DNA of 64,000 nt from Charina bottae (lineage: Eukaryota; Chordata; Lepidosauria; Squamata; Charinaidae): positions 182,997,725 through 183,061,724 of the forward strand of contig JALMGJ010000003.1 in NCBI GenBank assembly GCA_023362775.1. The letters are read 5' to 3'. Within the stretch, counting starts at the first letter, position 1; every line of letters begins with the position of its first letter. This document shows, in pieces, positions 43,105 through 55,046 of the stretch. Position numbers and translations under genes: made by a program. Under the pieces are notes generated by a model. The model was not told the DNA's origin. It saw nothing but the letters and a program-made list of their open reading frames with translations, and did no database searches.

Positions 43105-43591
43105 CGTGCACAAGGGGACGGTGAAACTCAAAGCGATCCCAGAAAAGAAGTGAAGAGTACCTCTGGCTGACTCGAAGCAAAATGAGCAAACAAGCAAGCA
43201 ATAGAACCCTATGATGTTCTCCAAGCAGAGGCTTAGAACTAAATTTTGAACTTTTTTATGCATGTAATGACTGCTACCTTCTTCACAAACACAATGGCCA
43301 TAATTCTTTGTCAGGACGGTTGAGGCACTTGATCTGGACTTGCCATTTGAATTTGAGACACATCCTATTTTCCCTAGGTCTTAAAGGACCTGAGAACAGG
43401 AGGGAATTGAGGGATGTCAAATGCTGGATTGGGGTAAAAAAATGGACATTCACAAGTGAAGATGGAAGTAACTTGATCCCTTCAACCGTATAAGCTGCCT
43501 CTGGAAAGGAAAGGTTAAGACTGGAGTCACACGCTTTAGTGGGAGAGCAGTATGCAGGAAGCTGGTTTTCAGGCTACAAATGCTTTCACAG
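43105..43591 (+). other. Candidate exon (non-coding or terminal coding)
   Basis: A pyrimidine-rich tract ending in TTTCTTAG at 43104 is a good splice acceptor, and CACAG|GTAAGGAT at 43591/43592 is a strong donor. The 487 bases between match no repeat family seen here. Two frames open at the acceptor: one gives RAQGDGETQSDPRKEVKSTSG and a stop, the other VHKGTVKLKAIPEKK and a stop. Neither is recognised. It may be a host exon (untranslated or the last coding part) or chance. Confidence 0.3.
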
Positions 43592-43779
43592 GTAAGGATT
43601 TCATTGTACTGAAATATAATCTTCTGATGCATTTTTGCATCAGATGTAAGGAGTTGAGATATGCAAATCAAAGCCTTGTACTTTTATTTAGTTAAATTTT
43701 ATTACAGTTGTATATCAACATCTACTTTTATTGACATGCTTCTGATGAGCAGAATCAGATTAATATCCAGCTGGAGAAG

Positions 43780-44149
43780 TACAGGTAATGACCGTTCGTT
43801 TAACGATGGTCCGAAGTTACAATGGCCTTGGAAAAAGTGCTTTATGACCTGTACTCACATGACCGTCACAAAATGTCGCACCACCCCTGCAGTCACGTGA
43901 TCGCAATTTGGGCACTTGGCAGCCAGCTTGCATTTACGACCAGTTGCAGCATCCTGTGGTCACGTGATCATGATTTGCGACCTTTTTTGCCAGTTTCCGG
44001 CAAAAAAGTCCACTGGATTTGCTTAATGACTGTTGTAAAAATGGTCGTAAAATCGGGTCCGGTCACGTGTTGACTCACTTAACAACTGCACCACTTAACA
44101 ACCAGTTTTCTGGTCCCTGTTGTGGTTGTTAAGTGAGGACTACCTGTAT
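43780..44149 (+). mobile_element. Palindromic MITE (CAGGTAGTCC family)
   Basis: Termini TACAGGTAATGACC and GAGGACTACCTGTA. The 370-bp interior holds CACGTGATC, GGTCACGTG and TTAACAACC blocks shared with 33240-33668. Confidence 0.82.
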
Positions 44150-45837
44150 TATTAAATATTTCAGTTAGTTTTCACTCAGTGCTAGGCATGAAACATGATA
44201 GAGGATAGAAAGTTGTATATGGATTTCCAAAATATTACTTGGTGAATTTGCTTTTCAAATATCAAATGCTAGATGACTTTGTATAGTTGCAAGCTGTTTT
44301 TGGTTTAAAAGGTATAATTCATATCTTTTATATTAATCTTGTTAAATTCAGTATGGCTGCTGTTGAATAACTGGAATAGTGCAATATACTGTATGCCTTA
44401 TCAGGGAGCTTCTTAAACTTTGTCAGTTAAAGCTCTTAACCTTTGTCTTTTGGTCAGAAAAGCCTGAGAAACCATGACCATCAGTAAGTGGTGACTCTTT
44501 GGACTGAAACAGAGGTTATTTGGAAAAACATAGTGGTTATACAATGTAACTCGTAGGGTCAGACAAAAATTCTTCATATGTGGGTGAACTTGGCAATTTA
44601 AATCAGCAAGAGATGCCGGATGTGGTTTGTTTCTCTGTTTTTTTTGGTTCAAGGTTTTTGGGAACCCTACAATAAAAGGAAATAAATATCTTTCAGAGTT
44701 ACAATCATTTTTTCACAGCTTGATTTAGTGAAATTCTAGTAGATACCATAATAGTTTACCAAAGGAAATTTAGACACATTGCTTTAGCAAGCTAAGAATC
44801 AATAGAAATTGGTTCTAAAATTCAACTGTATTGTTGAAAGGAAAATCCAAACAACACAGACCTGAACAACTTATAGCAGAACAAATAAATGGTAAATTGT
44901 AAAAGATCACCAGTATCTTTAAGTACATCCATGAAGTATGTTATACTTTTACAAACACTTTCCTCATAATCTGTGTTTACAAATCAAACTGCAGCACTAT
45001 TGTTATGGTTTAAAATGATTTAGTTGTTTCTAGTGGCAGAGATTTGCTTTTATAAGAGGTGGTAGGTAGGTTGGTTTTGTTATCTTACAGAATTAACTGA
45101 GTGATCTGATTTTCTAAGGGTCCAATCCAGACTGTTGGATTACTGTATTAAGTTCCACTGAGGTTGATGAAACATTGATTTCAATGGAGACTAAGGATAA
45201 TTAAGTGAATCTGAATGCTAGCAATTAGAAGTAAAAAAATGGACATAGTCCAGCTCATCCTAAACTGTCCCACTGAAATTTTGGAAAGTCTATCCTAATG
45301 TCTGCGTCAGGAATTGTTATAAGGAGGCATCTCTGCTGTAAATGCCTATATAATAGGACTTTGTGCTTGAGACATTTCCAATCTTTATGTTTCCTTCAGG
45401 GCTGCAATCTGTTTTCTGGCCTAGGTAATTAGGAAAAGAAAACCTTAACCTATATAGCCTAATATGTGTATGCCAATAACTTGCAACAGGTCAAAATTAA
45501 TCAGTGGGAGTTGGACATAGCTAAGGTTGTGCTGTATCAGATAGAAACCATGTGAAATGTGCCTTAAAGAAAATTGCTGAATAGATCAAAATATTTTTCC
45601 CATATTCAGAATCTGTAAAGCAATGTATATGATTAGAGACATTGCTGACTGTTAAGAAAAAAATATAAATTTCCCCAAAGGCTGGTTTCCGTTTAATGTG
45701 GTACTGTCCTTCTTACTAAAAATAAAACAACCTAGAAGTGGAATGGTAACTGAGATGGAACTTGTATGAAGATTAGAAGGTAAAGATGTCCTTGAGTCAA
45801 GCTCCTGAAAGAACGCAATTGAGACCACATCCATTAA
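44150..45837. other. Unique AT-rich sequence
   Basis: No repeat or gene recognised. AATAAA signals near 44671 and 44680 could serve a transcript from upstream but nothing confirms this. Confidence 0.4.
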
Positions 45838-46010
45838 GTTTTCTTGGCAGTGTTATGGAAATGGTTTGCCATTGCCTTTTTATGAAATCTTATCTTGACT
45901 TCTCAGTTTAGCCAACAGTCCTAGAATTTGTAGGCAGCCCCACTTTCCAAGTACTAAACACAACTGACCCTGCTTAGCTTCCAACATCAGTCAAGGTCAG
46001 CTAGGTGACG
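45838..46010 (-). mobile_element. 5S rRNA-derived SINE fragment, minus strand
   Basis: Read on the minus strand, GGAAGCTAAGCAGGGTC followed by TTTAGTACTTGGAAAGTGGG is the internal control region of 5S rRNA (compare 5S GGAAGCTAAGCAGGGTC and TTAGTACTTGGATGGGAG). The tail has GGCAATGGCAAACCATTTCC and TGCCAAGAAAAC, the same 3' block as the tRNA-SINE at 39891. So a 5S head is joined to a BovB-type SINE tail. It is truncated at the head and has no visible target duplication. Confidence 0.75.
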
Positions 46011-46172
46011 CCATGTTGAGAAGCAATATGAAGATAATCTATTTTGCTTTTATATGCTTCCTCAATATACTTTTATATTTAGGATTATTCTTAAGCTTTG
46101 TAAATTGTGATGAAGTCTCTTGGTTACATAATAAAATTGTGGTAATTTTAATACAAGTAAGTAAGATTGTAG

Positions 46173-46487
46173 GGGCGCGATGGCTCAGTGGTTAAGATGC
46201 CAGGCTTGTCGGCGATTCGAGACCCGAGCGCCGCATGACGGAGTGAGCTCCCGCACTCGCCCCAGCTCTTGCCAACCTAGCAATTTGAAAGCATGCAAAT
46301 GCAAGTACAGTAGATAAATAGGTACCACTTCCGTGGGATGGTAACAGCGTTCCATGCGCGTCATGCCGGTCACATGACCGCGGAAGCGTCTTCGGACAGC
46401 GCTGGCTCTTCGGCTAAGAAATGGAGATGAGCACCGCCCCCTAGAGTCGGACACGACTGTGCAGGGGAAAACCTTTACCTTTACCTT
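46173..46487 (+). mobile_element. Sauria/Squam1-type SINE, copy 3
   Basis: Target duplication TAAGTAAGATTGTAG (46158-46172 and 46488-46502). Head GGGGCGCGATGGCTCAGTGG; the B-box region is degraded by a small deletion (GGCGATTCGAGACC). Tail GAGTCGGACACGACTGTGC and a repeated ACCTTT end. Sequence features (GGCGCGATGG, CAGCGCTGG) set it apart from the other four copies, so it may be another sub-family. Confidence 0.92.
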
Positions 46488-46502
46488 TAAGTAAGATTGT
46501 AG

Positions 46503-47467
46503 CCTTTATTATAATGTCACACATTAAAATTATTTCTGCTGTAGGTTACGTAATATTTTGTGCTAATAGTTGTTACTAGATACTATGAACGTCACTTCAT
46601 ATGCATAGGAGAAATTTTCAAAATAAAGAAAATAGAATTACAAATGTTAATTAACTAGTGAAGCTGTGGTCTTCAGAAGAGTATTTTAAAAATACATTCA
46701 AGTATTTTTATGAACTCTAATGTTGCTTGGCTATGAAAACTGCTACAATAGTTTGGTGTCCTTCTTTTAGGGCCACAGTATTTCTAATGTTTTGTTTAGA
46801 AGGCTAACAGAAAGAATAATGGAATAATTGCTCACCCTGATCTAAATAGCTTGCTGAGGGAGGTAGCACAATGGTCACCAGGTAGTTTGGATCATAACTC
46901 TCACCAGCTCCATCCAACATGGCTAATGATCAGAGTTAACAGGTGCTATAAATAGAAAAGATCTATAGGGTACTATGTTGCAGTTTTGCAAACTTTAATT
47001 TTCAAAAAAGATTAATAAATGATAAATCACTGAGAATGTTTAATTTAATTATAGTAGAATATTAAAAGGTTTACATATAAGACTATGTATAAAGTGTATT
47101 TACTATTATGAATACTACATACTTAATCCAGAATCAGGTTTCCTTATGCAGCCCACCATGGAAAATTACAAAGGAAGAATATACTATGAATTATCTTCCA
47201 CTGTTGTTTCTCAGCATACTGTCTGTTTCTGGTGGAACATTCATGATTAGAAAACACATCCTGTGTTCTTGATACCGGGATATTTTCAGTTAAACCTTGT
47301 TCAAGCATCCCTTTTATTAATTAACAGAGATGGCGAAACTTTAGGATTTTAAGCAGTTCATGCTTAATTTGCAAAGGGTTAAGAATTTTGTGATATTTGA
47401 TGGAAGACCAGTATTCTTTCCCAAAAGAAATTCCATTGCTCACCAATTGTGACAAATGTAAGTTGTG
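46503..47467. other. Unique AT-rich sequence
   Basis: No recognised feature. Confidence 0.4.
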
Positions 47468-47668
47468 CATATGAGAGGGACTATATCTCAGTGGTAGTTT
47501 ATGCTTTGTATGTCAAAGGTCCCAAGTTTAATCTTTGACATCTCCTGGTTACTCTAGAAAAGTTTCCTTCCTGAGAATGGGAAAGCTACTGTTTCTCAGT
47601 ATTGACAATACTGAGCTAGGCAGACTGACGGTATGACTCAATAGATTGGAACATCCTGTGTTCCTTTC
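47468..47668 (+). mobile_element. Old tRNA-derived SINE
   Basis: Head TATCTCAGTGGTAGTTTATG (A box) and GGTCCCAAGTTTAATC (B box, decayed), then GACATCTCCTGG and a body with TGACAATACTGAGCTAGGCAG and GACTCAATAG. This is the layout of the widespread reptile SINE with a tRNA-like GTAGCTCAGTGGTAGAG head. Highly diverged. Confidence 0.6.
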
Positions 47669-48307
47669 ACAACTTCGTATAAGTGCAAATCCAGCTGGCA
47701 ATGCTTTAAAGCATCCAAAGATACTGTTGAGGGGACTATAATTATGAGGAGGCAGTGACAGAGTGAAAAAAATGGCAGCAAATGATATAGCATAGTCTGC
47801 AAATCCCTAAAGAGCTCTGCTATTATGGACCAGTCTAAATAAGGAAGGAAAAAAAAAAGAACAGATTGGCTGTTTGTGAGTAAAATGGCGATAGGTTGCT
47901 AGAAAATTTTCAAATGTTTATGAGTTAACAGTGTAATTGTTTCATACTGTCTGCTTTTGGTGTCTTTGGTAAACTCATTCAGTTTCTGTTCCCGTCAGAT
48001 GCAAAATGACAGTTCAAGTGTCAGCTCCTCTGCTGATCACTGAACAAAATGTTGTGAAAGTTCCCTTTTGCTTACAACTTTCTATACCACACAGTCCTAG
48101 TGGCTTTGGATGACTTACAAAAATATGCTCAGATAATACAATAATAAAACTCTAGAAGCCCAGTCTGTAAACTCTGATATGGAGGATGCTTGCTTCAACT
48201 CCAGAAGCTGTTTGTTCCTTAAAGTTGGCCCACCCTGTATAGCTGACAAACATAAAATAATTGCCGATGATGAATTCAGACAACTTTAAATTTCTCAGAA
48301 TAATTTT

Positions 48308-48405
48308 TCCAGAGCAGCTTTTCCCAAGCCAGTGTTCTCCAGATGTGTCTGTTGGCTAATGAGAGTTGTTAGTCCTAAACAAATTGGAGATAATTGTTCT
48401 GGAAC
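48308..48405 (+). mobile_element. Old hAT-derived fragment (tentative)
   Basis: TTCTCCAGATGTG, then GAGAGTTGTTAGTCCTAAAC resemble the widely scattered amniote hAT repeat with CTCCAGATG and GGGAGTTGTAGTCC blocks. Too decayed to define ends. Confidence 0.35.
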
Positions 48406-48902
48406 TTCAGAAGGCTTAGCATATTATGTTCAGATGTTAAAAGTCCTTAAACTATTATTTAAAAGCACACATGTATGCTTTTAAATAATATTGCTGGAAT
48501 ATGTGGTCCCAAAGACACAAACCTCTGAGCTAAACCTTTTGAGATAAATCATGAAGAAAAGCATTGATGGAAATTGTATAATATTTTGTGTGGAATGTTT
48601 ATGTTTAGAGAGTTTTTTCTACCACAAAAGAAAAAAATTGACTACCCATTTTTCCTGATGTAAGTTTTTCTCATAAGAAATACATGAATATGCTGATATC
48701 TTTTAATTTTTTTATAATGGACCACAGTATTCTGAGGGAGTTTCCTGTTGTCTATTCTGATTGTCAAATTAATTTTATTAGAGATTTTAAAATCATAATG
48801 ATATGTTCGACACTGATGTTCTCAGAAAAGTTTATATACTAATTTAATAGAATTATTAAAATGTAATATCATGATGTGGAAATCCAGCCATTGTGGTCTA
48901 TA

Positions 48903-49021
48903 TTTTTATTTTATTTTATTTTATTTTATTTTATTTTATTTTATTTTATTTTATTTTATTTTATTTTATTTTATTTTATTTTATTTTATTTTATTTTATT
49001 TTATTTTATTTTATTTTATTT
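48903..49021 (+). repeat. (TTTTA)n pentanucleotide array
   Basis: About 23-24 near-perfect TTTTA units, the longest simple repeat in the window. Confidence 0.97.
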
Positions 49022-49050
49022 CCAGCCTTTATTATTTTTATAAATGTTAT
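49022..49050 (-). mobile_element. CORE-SINE/L2 3'-tail remnant
   Basis: CCAGCCTTTATTATTTTTATAAA equals, in split form, the minus-strand tail of the SINE at 14795-14819 (CCCGCCTTTATT, ATTTTTATAAA). Only the last 30 bases of the retroelement remain next to the array. Confidence 0.55.
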
Positions 49051-49276
49051 GGTTTATGCTTTAATGTAATATATGAATGAAACCAATGTCGGTTGCTCCA
49101 GCACAGGAGATCGTTACCTTGTCGTGGTGCTGGAGCTTGAGCACCTCAATGAAACCATGAGCTAAACCGTGAAGGGACACCCAAGACGGGAAGGTCATGG
49201 CAGAGAGGTCAGACTAAATACGATCCCTGGGGAAGGTAATGGCAACCCACCCCAGTATTCTTGCCGTGAAAACTAA

Positions 49277-50011
49277 ATGGATCAGTACAACCAGAGATAT
49301 GTCGGTATACCATCAGAAGATGGGACTCCCAGGTCGGAAGATGGTCAAAATGCTACTGGGGAGGAACAGAGGATACGTTCAACTAGCCCCAGATGTGATG
49401 ACACAGCTAGCTCAAAGCCGAAAGGACGGCTAGCGGCCAACGGTGCTGGTGGTGAACGACGAATCCGATGTTCTAAAGATCAGCACACCATAGGAACCTG
49501 GAATGTAAGATCTATGAGCCAGGGCAAATTGGATGTGGTTATTGGTGAGATGTCAAGATTAAATATAGACATTTTAGGTGTCAGTGAACTGAAATGGACT
49601 GGAATGGGCCACTTCACATCAGATGACCACCAGATCTACTACTGTGGACAAGAGGACCACAGAAGAAATGGAGTAGCCTTCATAATTAATAATAAAGTGG
49701 CTAAAGCAGTGCTTGGATACAATCCAAAAAACGATAGAATGATCTCAATTCGAATTCAGGGTAAGCCATTTAACATCACAGTGATCCAAATATACGACCC
49801 AACCACAGATGCTGAAGAAGCAGAAGTAGATCAGTTCTATGAGGATCTGCAGCACCTACTGGATAATACACCAAAAAGAGATGTTATTTTCATTACAGGA
49901 GACTGGAATGCTAAGGTGGGTAGTCAGACGACACCTGGAATTACAGGCAGGCATGGTCTGGGAGAACAAAATGAAGCAGGACATAGGCTGATAGAATTGC
50001 ACTGTGCATAA
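49277..50011 (+). pseudogene. BovB endonuclease domain (5' part of ORF2)
   Basis: 244 codons beginning MDQYNQRYVGIPSEDG. Residues 1-72 form a polar lead with no known fold. The APE-like endonuclease follows: TIGTWNVRSMSQGKLDVV (catalytic Asn), VSELKWTGMG (catalytic Glu), IYYCGQEDHRRNGVAF, VIQIYDPTTDAEEAEVDQFYEDLQ (the D replaces an A seen in siblings: YAPTT) and GDWNAKVG (G208 to G215, catalytic Asp-Asn). The frame ends early because about 13 bases are missing near 49998 where siblings read LVEFCQDNSLC. After that gap the coding continues in the next frame as ITNTLFQQPKRRLYTWTSPDG and SDHELLIAQF, the terminal catalytic Asp-His, and on into the reverse transcriptase frame. Confidence 0.9.
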
Positions 50012-52266
50012 CAAACACTCTCTTCCAACAACCTAAAAGACGACTTTATACATGGACTTCACCAGATGGTCGACACCGAAATCAGATTGACTACATCCTT
50101 TGCAGCCAAAGGTGGCAGACATCTATACAGTCGGTAAAAACAAGACCTGGAGCTGACTGTAGTTCAGATCACGAACTTCTTATTGCACAATTTAGAATCA
50201 GACTAAAGGGAATAGGGAAGACCCACAGATCAGTTAGATATGAGCTCACTAATATTCCTAAGGAATATGCAGTGGAGGTGAAGAATAGATTTAAGGGACT
50301 AGATTTAGTAGATAGGGTCCCAGAACAACTATGGACAGAAGTTCGCAACATTGTTCAGGAGGCGGCAACAAAAAACGTCCCAAAGAAAAAGAAAACCAAG
50401 AAGGCAAGATGGCTGTCTGCTGAGACACTGGAAGTAGCCCAAGAAAGAAGGAAAGCAAAAGGCAACAGTGATAGGGGGAGATATGCCCAATTAAATGCAA
50501 AATTCCAGAGGTTAGCCAGAAGAGATAAGGAATTATTTTTAAACAAGCAATGTGCGGAAGTGGAAGAAGACAATAGAATAGGAAGGGCAAGAGACCTCTT
50601 CCAGAAAATTAGAAACATCGGAGGTAAATTCCAGGCAAAAATGGGCATGATCAAAAACAAAGATGGCAAGGACCTAACAGAAGCAGAAGAGATCAAGAAA
50701 AGGTGGCAAGAATATACGGAAGATCTGTATAGGAAAGATAATAATATTGGAGATAGCTTTGACGGTGTGGTGAGTGAGTTAGAGGCAGACATCCTGAAGA
50801 GTGAGGTTGAATGGGCCTTAAGAAGCATTGCTAATAACAAGGCAGCAGGAGACGACGGTATCCCAGCTGAACTGTTTAAAATCTTGCAAGATGATGCTGT
50901 CAAGGCGATGCATGCCATATGCCAGCAAACACAAGAATGGCCATCAGATTGGAAAAAATCAACTTATATCCCCATACCAAAAAAGGGAAGCACTAAAGAA
51001 TGTTCAAACTATCGAACAGTGGCACTTATTTCACATGCCAGTAAGGTAATGCTTAAGATCTTGCAAGGTAGACTCCAGCAATTCATGGAGCGAGAATTGC
51101 CAGATGTACAAGCTGGGTTTAGAAAAGGCAGAGGAACTAGAGACCAAATTGCCAATATCCGCTGGATAATGGAGAAAGCCAGGGAGTTTCAGAAAAATAT
51201 CTATTTTTGTTTTATTGACTATTCTAAAGCCTTTGACTGTGTGGATCATAACAGATTGTGGCAAGTTCTTGGTGGTATGGGCATACCAAGTCATCTTGTC
51301 TGCCTCCTGAGGAATCTGTATAACGACCAAGTAGCAACGGTAAGAACAGAGCACGGAACAACGGACTGGTTTAAGATTGGGAAAGGAGTACGGCAGGGCT
51401 GTATACTCTCACCCTACCTATTCAACCTGTACGCAGAACACATCATGCGACGTACTGGGCTTGAGGAATCCAAGGCTGGAGTTAAAATCGCTGGAAGAAA
51501 CATTAACAATCTCAGATATGCAGATGATACCACTTTGATGGCTGAAAGCGAGGAGGAGCTGAGGAGCCTTATGACGAAGGTGAAAGAAGAAAGTGCAAAA
51601 GCTGGGTTGCAGTTAAACCTCAAAAAAACCAAGATTATGGCAACCAGCTTGATTGATAACTGGCAAATAGAGGGAGAAAAAGTGGAGGCAGTGACAGACT
51701 TTGTATTTCTAGGTGCAAAGATTACTGTAGATGCTGACTGCAGCCAGGAAATCTGAAGACGTCTACTTCTTTGGAGGAGAGCAATGGCAAATCTTGATAA
51801 AATAGTTAAGAGCAGAGACATCACACTGACAACAAAGGTCCGCATAGTTAAAGCAATGGTATTCCCTGTAGTAACCTATGGCTGTGAGAGCTGGACCATA
51901 AGGAAGGCTGAGCGAAGGAAGATAGATGCTTTTGAACTGTGGTGTTGGAGGAAAATTCTGAGAGTGCCTTGGACTGCAAGAAGATCAAACCAGTCCATCC
52001 TCCAGGAAATAAAGCCAGACTGCTCACTTGAGGGAATGATATTAAAGGCAAAACTGAAGTACTTTGGCCACATAATGAGAAGACAGGATACCTTGGAGAA
52101 GAAGCTGATGCTAGGGATAGTGGAAGGCAAAAGGAAGAGGGACCGACCAAGGGCAAGATGGATGGATGATATTCTGGAGGTGACAGACTCGACCGTGGGG
52201 GAGCTGGGGATGGTGACGGCCGACAGGAAGCTCTGACGTGGGCTGGTCCATGAAGTCACAAAGAGT
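50012..52266 (+). pseudogene. BovB reverse transcriptase part of ORF2
   Basis: The longest open piece is 494 codons (50272-51756). In order: basic linker KKKKTKKARWLSAETLEVAQ, EVEWALRSIANNKAAGDDGIP, IPIPKKGSTKECSNYRTVAL, VQAGFRKGRGTRDQIANIRW, FIDYSKAFDCVDH (motif A, residues 314-326), GVRQGCILSPYLFNLY (motif B), LRYADDTTLMAES (motif C, Y416-D419) and LGAKITVDADC. A TGA at 51754 replaces an Arg codon (AGA or CGA in siblings). The frame then continues to 52236 with VVTYGCESWTIRKAERRKID and VPWTARRSNQSILQEIK. A second TGA at 52234 replaces the Trp of KLWRGLVHEVTKSRKRLNE, removing the last 17 residues. The catalytic core itself is intact. Confidence 0.92.
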
Positions 52267-52306
52267 CGGAAGCGACTGAACGAATAAACAACAACAATGT
52301 CGGTTG

Positions 52307-54231
52307 ACGAAACTAAAAGTAGTGCAATAAAATATGATCTTGCACAGTGTATTAAGCCAGAAAAAGAATGCCTTCCCAGAGAAGCCAAAGCTCTCGATTC
52401 AGGTTTAATACAAGGTTTATTCAGGTTTATTTGAGATTAAGCTTATTCCTGAAGAAACGTTTATGAGGTCAGACTGAAAGTGATTGTAAAAGTATCCTTT
52501 TCTTGGGAGAGAGATGGTAATCTTTAGATTAACTCTATTATACTATGAAACAGGTACTACTTTTTTTAATAAAAGAAAATGGCAAGAATAATTGGCTGTG
52601 TCTGGATTTATGTGAACAGATGGTATACAGGAAAGAACAGAGAAACTCCAGGGAAGTGTGAGCTGTCCACTGAGCCTTTTCCTTCTGTTCTGGTTCTGAC
52701 TCTTTCCCAAAGCGGCATTGTCTAATTCTGCAGTATTATGACTTTTTAAAAAACTAAGAGATGGCCAGTTTTCTGGCTGCTTTGCTTTCTCACTCAAGTT
52801 CCTCCCATATGATTTAAGGGGCACTCATATAGGGAGCTTGCTAGCGTAAATGCAGAACTCGGTATTTTTTTTTCCCTTTAAGAAGATGAGCACAGTTACA
52901 AAGAATTTGTAGTTGCAATAAACATCTGTGCACAACCAGTGCTTCTGAGACCAACGTTGGTAAAACTGCTTAGTACACAGTCAGTGGAACATGGATACGT
53001 TGTACGTTGGCTATGAGAGTGGGGCATGGGACTTTGTAAACAGGGCAGATAGTGGCTCAGAAAAGCATGACATATTTGTTTAGGATATGAGCGATTCAGA
53101 AATTGTATGTTTATCCTGGAGGCTTAGACTATACAAACCCGTAATTTATATTGGCGAAAGATGAATATGCAGCCTGGATGTGTATTCAATCAGTGCCGGA
53201 GTTAAATGGAAAAACTTGAAATTGCAAATGACGCACTGTTTCCCCCTCCTGCATCTTATTATATTTGAGTTGTTTATCTTGAAAGAGATGATCTGTATAT
53301 TTTGTTACAAATATTGTTTCAGTTGTTCCAGGCAAGACATTGGACAGACATGGGACCTGCCCGTAAAATGAAAAAAAAAAGTTCAGTACAATCTCCACTG
53401 CAGTTTATTTTAAAGAATCAATTCTGTCCAGGAAGAAATGAATGTTTTCCTTGTTGAAGAAAAATGATTTCCTTGCCAGAATAATACTGTGCTGAAGAAG
53501 TCTGTTTCATTTCATACATTAGTGGATAGAAGATATGGCTTATTGTAGCAAATATGGTTGTAAAAGCTAGAATGGATTAATATATTGAATGATATGAGAT
53601 GCGGTTATTTATTTATTTATTTATTTATTCTGTGTGTATAATTAATATGAAATTGTTTTTCAGAAAATTTGTTCACAAGGTGATAGGGTTAAAAAGAGAA
53701 TCCTTTTGGTGTATCATGTGACCTTCCTTTGGTTGATGGCTAGCCTTTGTGGTGATGGTGAAGAAGCAGATGTTTATACAGATAGAATGCTCAAACAATC
53801 ACTTGGTTCTATTTTAAATGTTATGCATAGGTTAATAGAAATAGGTTAAAACTGGGGTGACATCTGAAGATTATTAATAATTTTATAGAAGGTTGAGCCT
53901 TGTGCCCTTGCATAGAGAACATGGAGCATGTTTCCAGCATATCTAACATTCTGACACAAGAATGTCTGAATATACAGAATTCATGTTTACAATTGAAATG
54001 GAACAACAGTGAATTTGTACAATAATGATAACCAGGAGTCACATTGTTTGAGTTGGGTGGCCATGTAAATATTCTAAATAAATAAATAATTTGGGTCAGT
54101 AAGGAATTTTAGCCTGTTCAAAAAGATTAGTAATCTTTAAAGTTTTGTTTTATTTTGTTTCTCTTGCCCAAGTTACTTAGAAATATTTGCTAGACTGACA
54201 ACCTTATGTGGGGCTCCTAATTATCTCCTTG
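52307..54231. other. Unique sequence
   Basis: About 1.9 kb without recognised repeats, apart from a (TTTA)n tract at 53607-53630. ORFs at 52543-52824 and 53180-53371 have no domain. Confidence 0.4.
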
Positions 54232-54241
54232 TAGCATATTG

Positions 54242-54576
54242 GGGCGTGGTGGCTCAGCGGGTAAGACACCAGGCTTGTTGATCGGAAGATCGCAAGTTCG
54301 GAGGTTCAAATTCCTAGCCTCGTGTGATGGAGTGAGCTCCCGCACTAGCTCCAGCTCTTGCCAACCTAGCAATTCGAAAGCATGCAAATGCAAGTAGATG
54401 AATAGGTACCACTTCGGTGGGTAGGTAACAGCGTTCCGCACGCATAATGCGGCCACATGACCGTGGAAGCATCTTCAGACAACGCTGGCTCTTCGGCTAA
54501 CAAACGGAGATGAGCACCGGCCCCTAGAGTCGGACACGACTGCACAAATGTGCGGGGGAACCTTTACCTTTTTACC
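54242..54576 (+). mobile_element. Sauria/Squam1-type SINE, copy 4
   Basis: Target duplication TAGCATATTG (54232-54241 and 54577-54586). Head GCGTGGTGGCTCAGCGGG, B box GGTTCAAATTCC (one change from consensus), tail GAGTCGGACACGACTGCAC and a CCTTTACCTTTTTACC end. Confidence 0.95.
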
Positions 54577-54586
54577 TAGCATATTG

Positions 54587-55033
54587 TAATCTGGATTACT
54601 TTGGTGAATTTGTACTGATACATATTGTTATACAGTTCCATAAATTGTGAGGTGGTAGTTTTTCATATGATAGTGTATTTGACGATCGTAGGATGGAGCC
54701 TATACTTTTTAGGTAAAATTATTTTTAAAACTGTTCCTTTTCAGTCTTGTAGTTCTGTGTCTGAAAATGAAAAAGCTTCCATTAGATACTACCAAATTTT
54801 AATTTGCCGTGTACTGTACCTACAAGCATCCTCTTGGACATTTTTGTTTTATCCTACACTTCTTTTCTATGCCAAATTTATCAAAGTGACCATGCTGCCA
54901 TTACATATCATTTGAATTTAGAACCTATGAAATTGGTTTGATCACCCAAGAATCATACTTAGAAGCTGAATATTTAAAATTAAATTAACCAAGTTCCATC
55001 TTTTGGAAGAAGACTTGTAATTTGTATACAAAT
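54587..55033. other. Unique sequence
   Basis: A 96-codon hydrophobic ORF at 54625-54915 lies here. No domain is recognised and I see no splice or promoter context. Confidence 0.4.
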
Positions 55034-55046
55034 AATTCCTGATGTA

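Larger units (their letters stand above)
49096..52295 (+). mobile_element. BovB LINE (subfamily A), full-length copy
   Basis: Exact 11-bp target duplication AATGTCGGTTG (49085-49095 and 52296-52306). The copy is 3.2 kb, with a short leader (CTCCAGCACAGGAGATCGTT at the 5' end), endonuclease, reverse transcriptase and the AATAAACAACAACA 3' tail. It is the best-preserved BovB in the window and the reference used here for the others. Its few lesions suggest a young insertion. Confidence 0.96.

Noticed and set aside
45900..46005. 5S rRNA gene-like sequence
   Set aside because: Only part of 5S is present, with many changes, and it continues into a SINE tail.
48871..49080. 69-codon ORF with YFILF repeats
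   Set aside because: Direct translation of the TTTTA array.
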